Shown one piece after another: positions 36,048-44,078 of a stretch of DNA of 64,000 bases. Where the stretch lies: contig CAJIZL010000003.1 in assembly GCA_905182035.1 (NCBI GenBank), positions 1-64,000 of the forward strand, written 5' to 3'. Numbering within the stretch: position 1 is the stretch's first letter; the number at the start of each line of letters is the position of its first letter. This stretch comes from Oceanospirillaceae bacterium ASP10-02a. GTDB lineage: Bacteria; Pseudomonadota; Gammaproteobacteria; Pseudomonadales; Balneatricaceae. The notes under the pieces were generated by a model. That model had not been told where the DNA came from. It ran no database searches and saw only the letters and a list, made by a program, of their open reading frames with translations. The position numbers were made by a program, and so were the translations under genes.

Positions 36048-36785
36048 ATGAAGAGACTAATATTGCTACTTATAAGCCTTCCGTTGCTATCGTCTTGTAG
36101 TGATCAGTGGGGCTGGTACGTTGTTGACCCAACTAAAAAATCGGGACTTGCAAACCTTAAGTTTCTACTGAGCGGATTAGAACAGACTGTGCTCATGTCA
36201 TTTACCGCTATTGCTATTTCTATGGTTGTTGGGCTGGCGGTGGCATTACCTGGGATGTCTGCATCAAAGGGTTGGCGCCGTTTTAATCGAGTTTATGTTG
36301 AGGTGGTTCGAGCGGTTCCTATTCTGGTGTTAATCTTGTGGGTGTACTACGGTTTGCCCCAGTTAATGGGCATTAGCATTGGTGTATTTGGCGCTGGAGT
36401 CCTTGCTTTAGCCCTGTCTGATAGTGCATTTCAGGCAGAGATCTTTCGTGCTGGAATTCAGTCAGTCAGCCGAGGTCAGTATGAAGCTGCTCACACTTTA
36501 TCGCTAAACTACGTAGACAGAATGCGTTTTGTAATTTTGCCACAGGCCATCAAACGGATTTTACCGGCACTTGGCAATCAGTTTGTGTATATGCTGAAAA
36601 TGTCATCTTTGGTATCAGTTATTGGTATGCAGGAACTTACCCGCAAGGCCAATGAATTAGTGGTAACTGAATATCGTCCACTTGAAATTTACACCATTTT
36701 AGTACTGGAATACCTAGTGCTAATTTTAATGGTGTCTGGGGTGTTTCGTTGGTTAGAGTCGCGCATGCAAAGTGATGAAAGATAG
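36048..36785 (+). CDS. Polar amino acid ABC transporter permease
   Basis: 245 residues of the HisMQ type with five or more helices and the EAA-loop GQYEAAHTLSLNYVDRMRFVILPQA. The N-terminus ends its hydrophobic stretch with a lipobox-like LSSC (C17) followed by SDQWGWYVVDP, unusual for a permease though known in a subset of this family. Only one permease gene is present, so it would work as a homodimer. It belongs to the same operon as the ATPase. Confidence 0.9.
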   Translation: MKRLILLLISLPLLSSCSDQWGWYVVDPTKKSGLANLKFLLSGLEQTVLMSFTAIAISMVVGLAVALPGMSASKGWRRFNRVYVEVVRAVPILVLILWVYYGLPQLMGISIGVFGAGVLALALSDSAFQAEIFRAGIQSVSRGQYEAAHTLSLNYVDRMRFVILPQAIKRILPALGNQFVYMLKMSSLVSVIGMQELTRKANELVVTEYRPLEIYTILVLEYLVLILMVSGVFRWLESRMQSDER

Positions 36786-36799
36786 GGGAGGTTTAATTA

Positions 36800-37384
36800 A
36801 TGAGTGCTTGGATACAAATGATCAATGATGACGTTGCCAGCCCAGAGTTGATGGACGCTCTGAGTTTGGCACGCACTCCTCACGGTACAGTGGACAACGT
36901 GATGAGGGTCCACTCCTTGCGGCCAAATACCATGCTTGGCCATGTAAAATTATATCGAGCTGCCTTGCACGATGACGCCAATACACTGCCCATGTGGTTG
37001 CAAGAGGTCATTGGCTCTTATGTGTCTATGCTCAATCAATGCCCATACTCTTACGCTAACCACTGGGCTAACGCCAGTCATTTGATGGGCAGTCCCAAGC
37101 GCGCTCTAGCCGTGGAGAAAGCGCTTCGCCAGCAGGATCCAGAACAAGTATTTGAAGGTGCTGAATTGGCGTTAATGCGCTACACCCAAAAGTTAACACT
37201 CACACCAGGAACTATGGTGCAAGCGGACGTGCAAGCCCTACAAGATGCTGGACTTGATGATGGTGAAATTCTAGAGGCTAATCAAATTATAGGTTATTTT
37301 AGTTATGTGAACCGTTGTTTGAATGGCCTGGGAGTCACAACAGACGGTGATATTGTTGGTTACTATAGCGGGAGCAGTGATTAA
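36800..37384 (+). CDS. AhpD/carboxymuconolactone decarboxylase-like protein with altered CxxC
   Basis: 194 residues of the peroxidase-related (AhpD-like) family. E69, C81 and H88 align in spacing with AhpD residues E118, C130 and H137. The second cysteine of the CxxC pair is S84 (NQCPYS), so a disulfide cycle within this motif is not possible. It may be a one-cysteine peroxidase, a decarboxylase/lactone enzyme or a structural relative. It is the third gene of the importer operon, 14 bases after the permease and 2 bases before the oxygenase gene. Confidence 0.75.
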   Translation: MSAWIQMINDDVASPELMDALSLARTPHGTVDNVMRVHSLRPNTMLGHVKLYRAALHDDANTLPMWLQEVIGSYVSMLNQCPYSYANHWANASHLMGSPKRALAVEKALRQQDPEQVFEGAELALMRYTQKLTLTPGTMVQADVQALQDAGLDDGEILEANQIIGYFSYVNRCLNGLGVTTDGDIVGYYSGSSD

Positions 37385-37386
37385 CT

Positions 37387-38334
37387 ATGAGTGAGGTAAA
37401 GCGGGTCAGTGCCGACCAAATACCTCAGATTGATATCTCTTCTTTGATGACTGGAGAAGCCGATATTGAGGTGGCAAAGAGCCTACACCAAGCCAGTCAA
37501 GAGTTGGGGTTTTTATATGTTACTGGTCATGGTTTAGATCCGCACCTTATTAAACAGCTTTACCAATCTGGATTGACGTTTTTTCGCGCGCCGGTGGAGC
37601 AAAAGCAATCTGTGCGTGTGTCTCAAAATCACCGAGGCTGGTTGGGTTCTGGGCAGGCTAAAATGGATGATAAAGCACTGTCTGATTTTAAGGAAAGTTA
37701 TATCTGGGGCATTGAGGATGCTTGCCATCAAGAGGACCACTTCTTACGAGGTAGTAACATGTGGCCTGACTTTGTACCGCAGCTTGAAACCTTAGGTAAT
37801 GCCTATTTAAAACAGGCCCATCAGGTTGCATATCACCTTATGCGTGGCTTTGCTCTAGGCCTTGGACTTAAGGAAGACTTTTTTTTACAGACTACCGGAA
37901 AACCCTTAAGTCGCGCCTCGCTAGTGTATTACCCCCATCAGGAAGAAACCAATCCTAACCAGTTTGGGGTGGGACCGCATACTGACTTTGGAACCTTAAC
38001 ATTACTCTGCCAAGACCAAGTTGGTGGTCTGCAGGTGCAGGATGTTAATGGCCAGTGGTTGGAGGCTACGCCCATTGAAGGCAGTCTGGTGGTTAATGTG
38101 GGTGATCTGCTCAGTCATTGGACCGCTGGCGCTTACAAATCAACCCCACATCGTGTGATCAACAGTTCGGGCTATGAACGATTGTCCATAGTATTGGCAT
38201 ATGACCCCAACCCAGAGACGGTGATAGATCCAAGGTCCATTATTGGCGCCAACTATAAGGGTGATCTCGCTGCTATGACTTGTGGTGACTACCTGTATAG
38301 GCGTTTTAACAAAGCCTTTTCATACCGGAATTAA
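37387..38334 (+). CDS. Isopenicillin N synthase-like non-heme iron oxygenase
   Basis: 315 residues, DIOX_N plus 2OG-FeII_Oxy domains. Iron ligands are H198, D200 (PHTDFGTLTLL) and H255 (KSTPHRV); R265-x-S267 would bind 2-oxoglutarate. It would hydroxylate or oxidatively cyclise a small substrate. It starts 2 bases after the AhpD-like gene and ends 3 bases before the regulator gene, so it is firmly part of the catabolic operon. Substrate unknown. Confidence 0.88.
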   Translation: MSEVKRVSADQIPQIDISSLMTGEADIEVAKSLHQASQELGFLYVTGHGLDPHLIKQLYQSGLTFFRAPVEQKQSVRVSQNHRGWLGSGQAKMDDKALSDFKESYIWGIEDACHQEDHFLRGSNMWPDFVPQLETLGNAYLKQAHQVAYHLMRGFALGLGLKEDFFLQTTGKPLSRASLVYYPHQEETNPNQFGVGPHTDFGTLTLLCQDQVGGLQVQDVNGQWLEATPIEGSLVVNVGDLLSHWTAGAYKSTPHRVINSSGYERLSIVLAYDPNPETVIDPRSIIGANYKGDLAAMTCGDYLYRRFNKAFSYRN

Positions 38335-38337
38335 GAC

Positions 38338-38925
38338 ATGAGTGTATTACAATCTTCCAACAACCTTGATGCCGCACTAGGATCAGCCTTACGGGATATT
38401 CGAAAGTCTCATAATCTTACCGCGCGGGCTCTGTCACAAAAGTCGGGTGTATCTGCAGCTATGATTAGCCGCCTTGAACGAGGTCACGCGTCTGCTTCAA
38501 TGGCCACCTTGAACGCGCTCAGTCAGGCTCTAAATGTGCCATTGGTAAGTTTGTTTCGAGAAATCGCAACGGAACATTCTGACTATACCCATGTTAAAAG
38601 TGGTGAAGGCTTAGTATCTACCCGCTTGGTGGGTGACCATAGTCACCGGTATGTCAGTTTAGCTCTGCATACCCGTAGTGAACTACAATTTGAAGCGAGA
38701 TCTGTCACTCTGGTGCGGCAGGACTCCCATCCTCCCCAGTATGTTAGCCATGGAGTTGTGTTTGTGTACGCCTTGCAAGGGCAGGCCATTTATCAATACG
38801 GCCAGCGGGATTTTGTCTTGAATCCAGGCGATAGCATAAGCGTCGATGCAGAATTAAGCCATGGCTTCACTGAAGTTATAACCGATACTTTTACTTTCTT
38901 GACGGTGCAGGCGGAGCGGCGATGA
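38338..38925 (+). CDS. XRE-family regulator with C-terminal cupin domain
   Basis: 195 residues. Helix-turn-helix domain (about 13-67: LRDIRKSHNLTARALSQKSG and SAAMISRLERGHASASMATL) followed by a cupin sensor (about 95-190). Such PuuR-like proteins usually repress a catabolic operon until the substrate binds the cupin. Its gene lies inside the operon and overlaps the next gene as ATGA, so it most likely controls the divergent operons around 35.2 kb. Confidence 0.88.
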   Translation: MSVLQSSNNLDAALGSALRDIRKSHNLTARALSQKSGVSAAMISRLERGHASASMATLNALSQALNVPLVSLFREIATEHSDYTHVKSGEGLVSTRLVGDHSHRYVSLALHTRSELQFEARSVTLVRQDSHPPQYVSHGVVFVYALQGQAIYQYGQRDFVLNPGDSISVDAELSHGFTEVITDTFTFLTVQAERR

Positions 38926-39971
38926 AAACGAATTTAGACCTAGGTCTAACCAACCTTTTGCAAGGCGCAATTAACCTGCAGCGTGGACAACGGGTGTTGC
39001 TGGTGCAGGAAAATCCAAAGTATGGTTGGTACGATAGCAAACTGCCTAAGGCGCTGCGAGCCTTCGCGGTTGATCAGCTTGGTGCAGTGGTAGAAGTGTT
39101 AGAGGTCGACGAACCAACCAATAGTCCACACCAAAAATTAGAACAGATATTAAAAGAACAGCGCTGGGATTGGATTATATTCTTGGCGCGTATTGGTGAT
39201 CAAGATCGGTTTGAGGTTAACCATCAAGGCCCAGGAAAATTGATGACTTACACCCGCACCGCGGAGCAGTTACAAAGTGGCTTGGGCACCGTGCCTCACG
39301 CGGCAATGGTGGCGCTAAAAACAGTAGTGAATAAGACTTTTGATGGGGCAGAAAAGATTGAAATCACTTGTCCCTTTGGTACTCAGTTGCAGGGTAAGCC
39401 ACATAAATCTATAGGTGAAAGCTCCACAGATGTCGCCGTGGTTCGCTTTCCAGCTGCAGTTAGTAAACCCATATCTGCCCATACCTTTAGTGGTCGGGTT
39501 GCGTTTCGCCATGGATTAGCTCCGACCGGTTCCAAAGCATACTCGCCCACTTGTTTGTCTTTGCCGCAGGGTATTATTGCAGTTATAGACAAGGGGCTGA
39601 TTAGTTCATTCGAAGGCGATGCTGCAGACATACTTGCTGCGCAAGATCACTATCGGCAAGTAGCTAACCAGTTCAATATTGAACCTTGGCGAGTAGACTC
39701 TTGGCATTTAGGGCTTCATCCAGCCACAGTGCACCCGTCAGACCCCCAAGTTGATTTAGATCGTTGGGCTAATACCATGTTTACAAGTCCTCGCTATTTG
39801 CATTTTCACACCTGTGGTAATTACCCACCAGGTGAAATCTGCGGCATGGTGGAAGACCCCACCGTAAAACTTGATGGTGTGGCTTTGTGGCAAGACGGAC
39901 AGCTGATGGCGTCTAACTTTAGCGCTATCGCTAAGGTGGCGCAATGTTGGCCAGAATTAAGCCTGCTGTAA
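38922..39971 (+). CDS. NicX/aminopeptidase M29-like protein, function unknown
   Basis: 349 residues, no signal or membrane segment. The C-terminal half resembles the fold shared by M29 aminopeptidases and the 2,5-dihydroxypyridine dioxygenase NicX: WHLGLHP (261-267), an H-F-H motif at 294-296, then VKLDGVALWQDGQL. The histidines are candidates for a metal site; NicX, from memory, has H-x-D where this has H-x-H. It could be a ring-cleaving dioxygenase or a peptidase-like hydrolase. It overlaps the regulator gene (ATGA) and precedes a flavin oxidase. The family assignment is tentative. Confidence 0.5.
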   Translation: MKTNLDLGLTNLLQGAINLQRGQRVLLVQENPKYGWYDSKLPKALRAFAVDQLGAVVEVLEVDEPTNSPHQKLEQILKEQRWDWIIFLARIGDQDRFEVNHQGPGKLMTYTRTAEQLQSGLGTVPHAAMVALKTVVNKTFDGAEKIEITCPFGTQLQGKPHKSIGESSTDVAVVRFPAAVSKPISAHTFSGRVAFRHGLAPTGSKAYSPTCLSLPQGIIAVIDKGLISSFEGDAADILAAQDHYRQVANQFNIEPWRVDSWHLGLHPATVHPSDPQVDLDRWANTMFTSPRYLHFHTCGNYPPGEICGMVEDPTVKLDGVALWQDGQLMASNFSAIAKVAQCWPELSLL

Positions 39972-40014
39972 CCTAAAACATTGAGCGGCTCCTGGAGTTT
40001 AAAGAGGATTACTT

Positions 40015-41331
40015 ATGAATAAACCTATGAATAAACAGTATGACGCCATTATTATTGGCTCTGGTGTTATTGGTGCAGCTATCGCTTTGGGGCTAGCTCG
40101 GAAAGGTAAAAAAACACTCAATATCGATGCCTTGCCGGCTGCAGGCTATGGCAGCACTAGCGGCTCCTGCGCCATTATCAGGCCCTATTACTCCACCATT
40201 GAGACTAGTGCCATAGCTCACGAAAGCCACCGTTACTGGAGTAATTGGAGTGAGTTTTTGCAGACGGAGGATGAACGTGGCCACATTAAGTACCATGCCG
40301 TAGGTTGCTTAGTAGCAAAAACCGAAAACAATCAATATTTACGCCCTACTATGGCGATTTTAGACACCATCGGGGCCCCTTATCAAGAACTGGATCAAGC
40401 CCAGTACATCGCCCGTATGCCTATCTTTAACTTAGAGTCTTATACTCCAGCTAAGCGCCCTGATGACGAAGGCTTTGGTGAAGCCAATGGCAAAAAAATT
40501 GGTGGGGGTGTTTTTTTCCCCGATGGTGGCTACGTCAGTGACCCACAATTAGCTACACATAACCTGCAACGGGCGGCAGAAGCCCAAGGCTCAAGCTTTC
40601 AATTTAACACTAAAGTGGCGGCTATACGGCAGCAGGATGGCCGAATTGTTGGTGTTACTTTGGTCAATGGAGATCAAATTGATGCGCCTGTTGTAGTGAA
40701 TGCAGCAGGGCCTCATTCGGCAAAAATAAATGCCATGGTTGATGCTGAACGAGATATGAAGATCACCACTCGCGCCTTACGCCACGAAGTGGCGCATGTG
40801 CCTTCACCTGCGGGCTTTAATTTTGAACAACAAGGCTGCGTGTGCTCTGACAGCGATATTCATGCCTATTGTCGGCCAGAAACAGGCAACCATATACTTA
40901 TTGGTAGTGAAGATCCTGACTGTGATGCTCAGCAGTGGGTTGATCCCGATGACTACAATAAAGATTTTACCGATCAATGGCGCGTGCAGGCCCTACGTCT
41001 AGCTCAGCGCATCCAAACTTTGCCCATTCCCAACCAAGCTAAAGGGGTGGTTGAGCTTTATGACGTAACCCCTGACTGGGCTCCGATTTATGATAAATCC
41101 TGCGTACCAGGTTATTACATGGCTATTGGCACCAGCGGCAACCAATTTAAAAATGCCCCTATCGTCAGCGAGATGATGGCACAATTAATTGTTGCATGTG
41201 AACAGGGGCAGGATCATGACCAAGAACCTGTGGTGTTTAAGCTTAAGTACTCAGGCCGGCCCATTAATTTGGGCGTGTTTTCACGCAATCGTGAAATAAA
41301 TCCTAACAGCACTGGCACAGTTTTGGGTTAA
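40015..41331 (+). CDS. FAD-dependent amine/amino-acid oxidoreductase (DadA/sarcosine oxidase type)
   Basis: 438 residues. The GSGVIG motif (about 16-21) marks the DAO-fold FAD domain, with the late segment AIGTSGNQFKNAPIVSEMMAQLI for FAD binding. Such enzymes oxidise secondary or primary amino groups of amino acids (D-amino acids, sarcosine, proline). A second ATG five codons in gives an alternative start (40027). It is 43 bases after the NicX-like gene and is the last clear gene of the plus-strand operon. Substrate unknown. Confidence 0.85.
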   Translation: MNKPMNKQYDAIIIGSGVIGAAIALGLARKGKKTLNIDALPAAGYGSTSGSCAIIRPYYSTIETSAIAHESHRYWSNWSEFLQTEDERGHIKYHAVGCLVAKTENNQYLRPTMAILDTIGAPYQELDQAQYIARMPIFNLESYTPAKRPDDEGFGEANGKKIGGGVFFPDGGYVSDPQLATHNLQRAAEAQGSSFQFNTKVAAIRQQDGRIVGVTLVNGDQIDAPVVVNAAGPHSAKINAMVDAERDMKITTRALRHEVAHVPSPAGFNFEQQGCVCSDSDIHAYCRPETGNHILIGSEDPDCDAQQWVDPDDYNKDFTDQWRVQALRLAQRIQTLPIPNQAKGVVELYDVTPDWAPIYDKSCVPGYYMAIGTSGNQFKNAPIVSEMMAQLIVACEQGQDHDQEPVVFKLKYSGRPINLGVFSRNREINPNSTGTVLG

Positions 41332-41356
41332 CAATAAGGACAAAACCCATGAAGAC

Positions 41357-42355
41357 TTATGAAACTTGGGTTAACCAACCAAAGCGATCTTCAGCTACAC
41401 CAAACTGAATGTCATTCAGTGCTTTACGTAGCTTAACCGTGGTTGCACCTGGCTTGCCAGTGCCTATGGTATAGTCCTTGCCGTGGTGGATTAAGGTACC
41501 AACGGGCGTTAGAATGGCTGCTGTTCCAGAAAGAGCGGCTTCTGCATTGGGGTTAGCGCTGCGTTCGATTAGCTCGGCTACTGACAGGTCACGTTCGCTC
41601 ACAGTTAAACCCATCTCATCTGCTAAGACCAATACGGATGCCCGAGTGACACCGTGCAAGAAAGTAGAATCTAACGCTTTAGTGATAAGTTCGTTGCCAT
41701 CAATCAAGATGAAGTTTGCGGCTGCCGTCTCTTGTACATCGCCGTGTGGAGAGAATAAAACTTGGTCTGCTTGATGTTCTGCACGCGCTTTATTCAAAAA
41801 ATGTAGGGCGCTAGCGTAGTTGCCACCACTTTTGACCATACCCATGTGTGGCGCACAACGCATGCCCTCTTCGTCTATCAGTACCCTTAATGTAGCATCA
41901 CCACCAGCAAAGTAATCCCCTACTGGTGATGCCAACACGTAAAGCAAAGACTGACTAGAAGGTGCTGCTGCTTTGCCAATGGCAGCCTCAGTACCCATGT
42001 GAGTTGGGCGCAAATATAGGGTACCTGGAGGTGCAGGGATTTCATCAGCGTAACGGCTCACCAAATCAAGGATCATGGTTTTAAGCATATTTGTATCTAC
42101 TGCAGGCAGAGATAACAAACGGCTGCTCTGAGCCATGCGTTCGATGTTTTGGTCCATGCGAAAAATATGATGGCTACCATCGGGGTGACGAAACGCCTTT
42201 AACCCTTCAAAACAAGTGCTGGCATAATGCAGCACGTGAGCGGCAGGGTGTAATGAGATGCTATCGCTTGGCACTAAACTAGGAGTGCTCCATTGTTGGC
42301 CGTCAAAGGTGGCTAAGGCCATTTCAGGGACAAATTGGGTGCCAAACGCAGTCAT
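41357..42355 (-). CDS. ilvE: Branched-chain amino acid aminotransferase
   Basis: 332 residues from the chosen ATG, which has GAGAGA just upstream. The frame is open a further 180 bases but without family similarity. PLP-binding K175 lies in the motif MGMVKSGGNYASALH; the LYLRPTHMGTEAAIG segment is also typical of class IV aminotransferases of the long BCAT type. It interconverts leucine, isoleucine and valine with their keto acids. It converges on the flavin oxidase gene and is divergent from the B12-regulated cobalt genes. Confidence 0.92.
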   Translation of the reverse strand: MTAFGTQFVPEMALATFDGQQWSTPSLVPSDSISLHPAAHVLHYASTCFEGLKAFRHPDGSHHIFRMDQNIERMAQSSRLLSLPAVDTNMLKTMILDLVSRYADEIPAPPGTLYLRPTHMGTEAAIGKAAAPSSQSLLYVLASPVGDYFAGGDATLRVLIDEEGMRCAPHMGMVKSGGNYASALHFLNKARAEHQADQVLFSPHGDVQETAAANFILIDGNELITKALDSTFLHGVTRASVLVLADEMGLTVSERDLSVAELIERSANPNAEAALSGTAAILTPVGTLIHHGKDYTIGTGKPGATTVKLRKALNDIQFGVAEDRFGWLTQVS

Positions 42356-42576
42356 GATTCTCTCGCTATCAATAGGTGTGCAATTAAGTTCGACATCATA
42401 CCATCGGTAGAGACGGATTTTCGAGTAGTTGGTGTTAAGTTTTAGAAAAAATCGACCGTCGATAGTATTAGTCGATATTAACTTTCGAGTGTAATTCTGC
42501 GCTATGGGTCGCGTGTTGAATAAAACCTCTCGCATTAACGCTTCAAAAATTAACCGTTTTGGCTTAAAGTAGGCCC

Positions 42577-42686
42577 CGTAGGTGGCTACACGAATTTAGC
42601 CTTAACGGGAAACAGTCTAAATATGAGCTGTGCTGCCCCCGCAACGGTAAACAAGCCTCGCTTGTGAGCCCGGAGACCGACCTACG
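42577..42686 (+). ncRNA. Cobalamin riboswitch aptamer
   Basis: P1 is closed by CGTAGGT (42577-42583) and ACCTACG (42680-42686). The conserved B12 box GCTGCCCCCGCAACGGTAA lies at about 42632-42650, preceded by the ACGGGAAaCAGTC element and followed by AGCCCGGAGACCG. Together these match the adenosylcobalamin aptamer class. It lies directly upstream of cbtB/cbtA, so cobalt import should be shut off when B12 is plentiful. Confidence 0.95.
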
Positions 42687-42692
42687 AATTAT

Positions 42693-42743
42693 GGGTTAAT
42701 ACCCGCTAACACTAATTTTTATCGTGCGGGTGAGCACGTGGAG
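42693..42743 (+). promoter_or_regulatory. Expression platform of the cobalamin riboswitch
   Basis: Two competing pairings are visible: GGGT (42693-42696) with ACCC (42701-42704), and ACCCGC (42701-42706) with GCGGGT (42726-42731). A CGTG/CACG stem close to the GGAG ribosome site (42740-42743) could sequester it. No T-run follows, so control of translation is more likely than of termination. Confidence 0.6.
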
Positions 42744-42749
42744 AAACAC

Positions 42750-42956
42750 ATGATAACTTCTATAGCTACTTCTATAGCTACCTCTAAGGCTGATATAGCC
42801 GCATCAAATCCGGCACTAGCAAGCTCCAGCTTACAAATGGCCGCTGCTGCAATTCTAGGCATGGTTGTATTGATGGGTGTTGGTTTTGCACCAATGGATG
42901 TGGTGCATAACGCAGCACACGATGCCCGCCACTCTTTTGCATTTCCTTGCCACTAA
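42750..42956 (+). CDS. cbtB: Cobalt transporter subunit CbtB
   Basis: 68 residues from the ATG at 42750, which has GGAG six bases upstream. One membrane helix (about 30-50) and a C-terminal cobalt-binding tail HNAAHDARHSFAFPCH with four histidines and a cysteine define the family. It forms a predicted cobalt importer with CbtA, encoded 29 bases downstream. Regulated by the riboswitch in its leader. Confidence 0.9.
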   Translation: MITSIATSIATSKADIAASNPALASSSLQMAAAAILGMVVLMGVGFAPMDVVHNAAHDARHSFAFPCH

Positions 42957-42985
42957 GGGGTAACGTCCTTTCTTAGGTTAATTTT

Positions 42986-43705
42986 ATGTTTCGTTCTATG
43001 GTAATAACGGCGCTAGGCGTTGCCTTAGTCGCAGGTTTAGTTTTGAGTGCCGTTCAAGCCTTGCACGTGTCACCTATTATTTATGCGGCTGAAGTATTTG
43101 AATTTGTGGGCCCTGAAGTTTCTACAGCCCCCAATGATGGCCATTCGCACTCCCATAACGACCAAGCGTGGAGCCCAGGGGATGGTTTTGAGCGTGTCGG
43201 CTTTACAGTGCTATCTAATTTCTTATCAGCTTTTGGTTTTACTATAATTTTATTGGCTTGCATGTTCATGGCGCGCGACAAAGCGCAATTAAATATTTCT
43301 TGGTTTAGGGGTGTTGTTTGGGGTTTAGCTGGTTACCTGACGTTCTTTGTTGTTCCAGCATTAGGCCTGTCTCCGGAGATTCCAAGCATGGAAGCCGCCC
43401 CCCTTGAGGGCCGCCAATCATGGTGGGTTCTGGCTGTTGTGACCACGGGCTTAGCCATTTTCAGCCTGGTGTTTTTACCAGGCATTGCTAAAGTGGCGGC
43501 AATGGTATTTATTGCTGTGCCTTGGATCGTGGGTGCACCACAGCCAGAACTACATGGCTTTCTACACCCAGATGCGCAGGCTGTTATAACCTTAGAAGGC
43601 TTACAAACTCAGTTTGTCTATGCAACGGCCATTGCTAATGGCCTGTTCTGGATTACTTTGGGTGGCCTAACAGGCTACGCTGCTAAACGGTTTATCAAAG
43701 GTTAA
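42986..43705 (+). CDS. cbtA: Cobalt transporter subunit CbtA
   Basis: 239 residues with about five membrane segments. A periplasmic histidine cluster GHSHSHND (52-59) after the first helix probably catches Co2+. The family is known from B12-riboswitch-controlled loci. It follows cbtB and is only 4 bases ahead of the next open frame, so all would be co-transcribed. Confidence 0.92.
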   Translation: MFRSMVITALGVALVAGLVLSAVQALHVSPIIYAAEVFEFVGPEVSTAPNDGHSHSHNDQAWSPGDGFERVGFTVLSNFLSAFGFTIILLACMFMARDKAQLNISWFRGVVWGLAGYLTFFVVPALGLSPEIPSMEAAPLEGRQSWWVLAVVTTGLAIFSLVFLPGIAKVAAMVFIAVPWIVGAPQPELHGFLHPDAQAVITLEGLQTQFVYATAIANGLFWITLGGLTGYAAKRFIKG

Positions 43706-43709
43706 TGCT

Positions 43710-44042
43710 TTGCTACCTACGCAGCAGGTCTACGACTATGTGCTTGAGTTTGTGTTTGCTGTGTATTTGTTGGATCCAGCAGCACTAAGATTAAGGCTTG
43801 CCGAGGTAGAGACCCCCATAAGAATGACGCTGGCAGGTTTAGAATTTAGTCTACCTGAGCTTTACGAATTTGCCTTAATGGAAATAAAAGCTGATGGCGA
43901 ACAGTCCTATAAAAGTTTTAGGCGTTGCCTTTACGGCCAACAAACCCAGGTGATGTTGCGCAAGTTGGGCGGAAAAATAGAGATCGCCCAGAATCACCAA
44001 CACGTAAACAAGAGTATATATCGTCTGCAGTTGTTGAAATAA
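43710..44042 (+). CDS. Small cytosolic protein in cobalt-uptake operon, unknown function
   Basis: About 110 residues if started at a TTG 4 bases after cbtA; a GTG ten codons in is an alternative. No membrane helix or signal. The middle (LRLAEVETPIRMTLAGLEFSLPELYEF) is amphipathic, the C-terminal part basic. I do not recognise the family. Because it is between cbtA and a NicO-type permease downstream of a B12 riboswitch, a role in cobalt handling or assembly of the transporter is a reasonable guess only. Confidence 0.6.
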   Translation: MLPTQQVYDYVLEFVFAVYLLDPAALRLRLAEVETPIRMTLAGLEFSLPELYEFALMEIKADGEQSYKSFRRCLYGQQTQVMLRKLGGKIEIAQNHQHVNKSIYRLQLLK

Positions 44043-44078
44043 TAAGCAATAAGTTGATCGTTAAATAAAGGATGTTAG

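Noticed and set aside
42356..42535. 60-codon upstream extension of ilvE
   Set aside because: The added residues show no BCAT similarity, and a well placed ribosome site supports the start at 42355.
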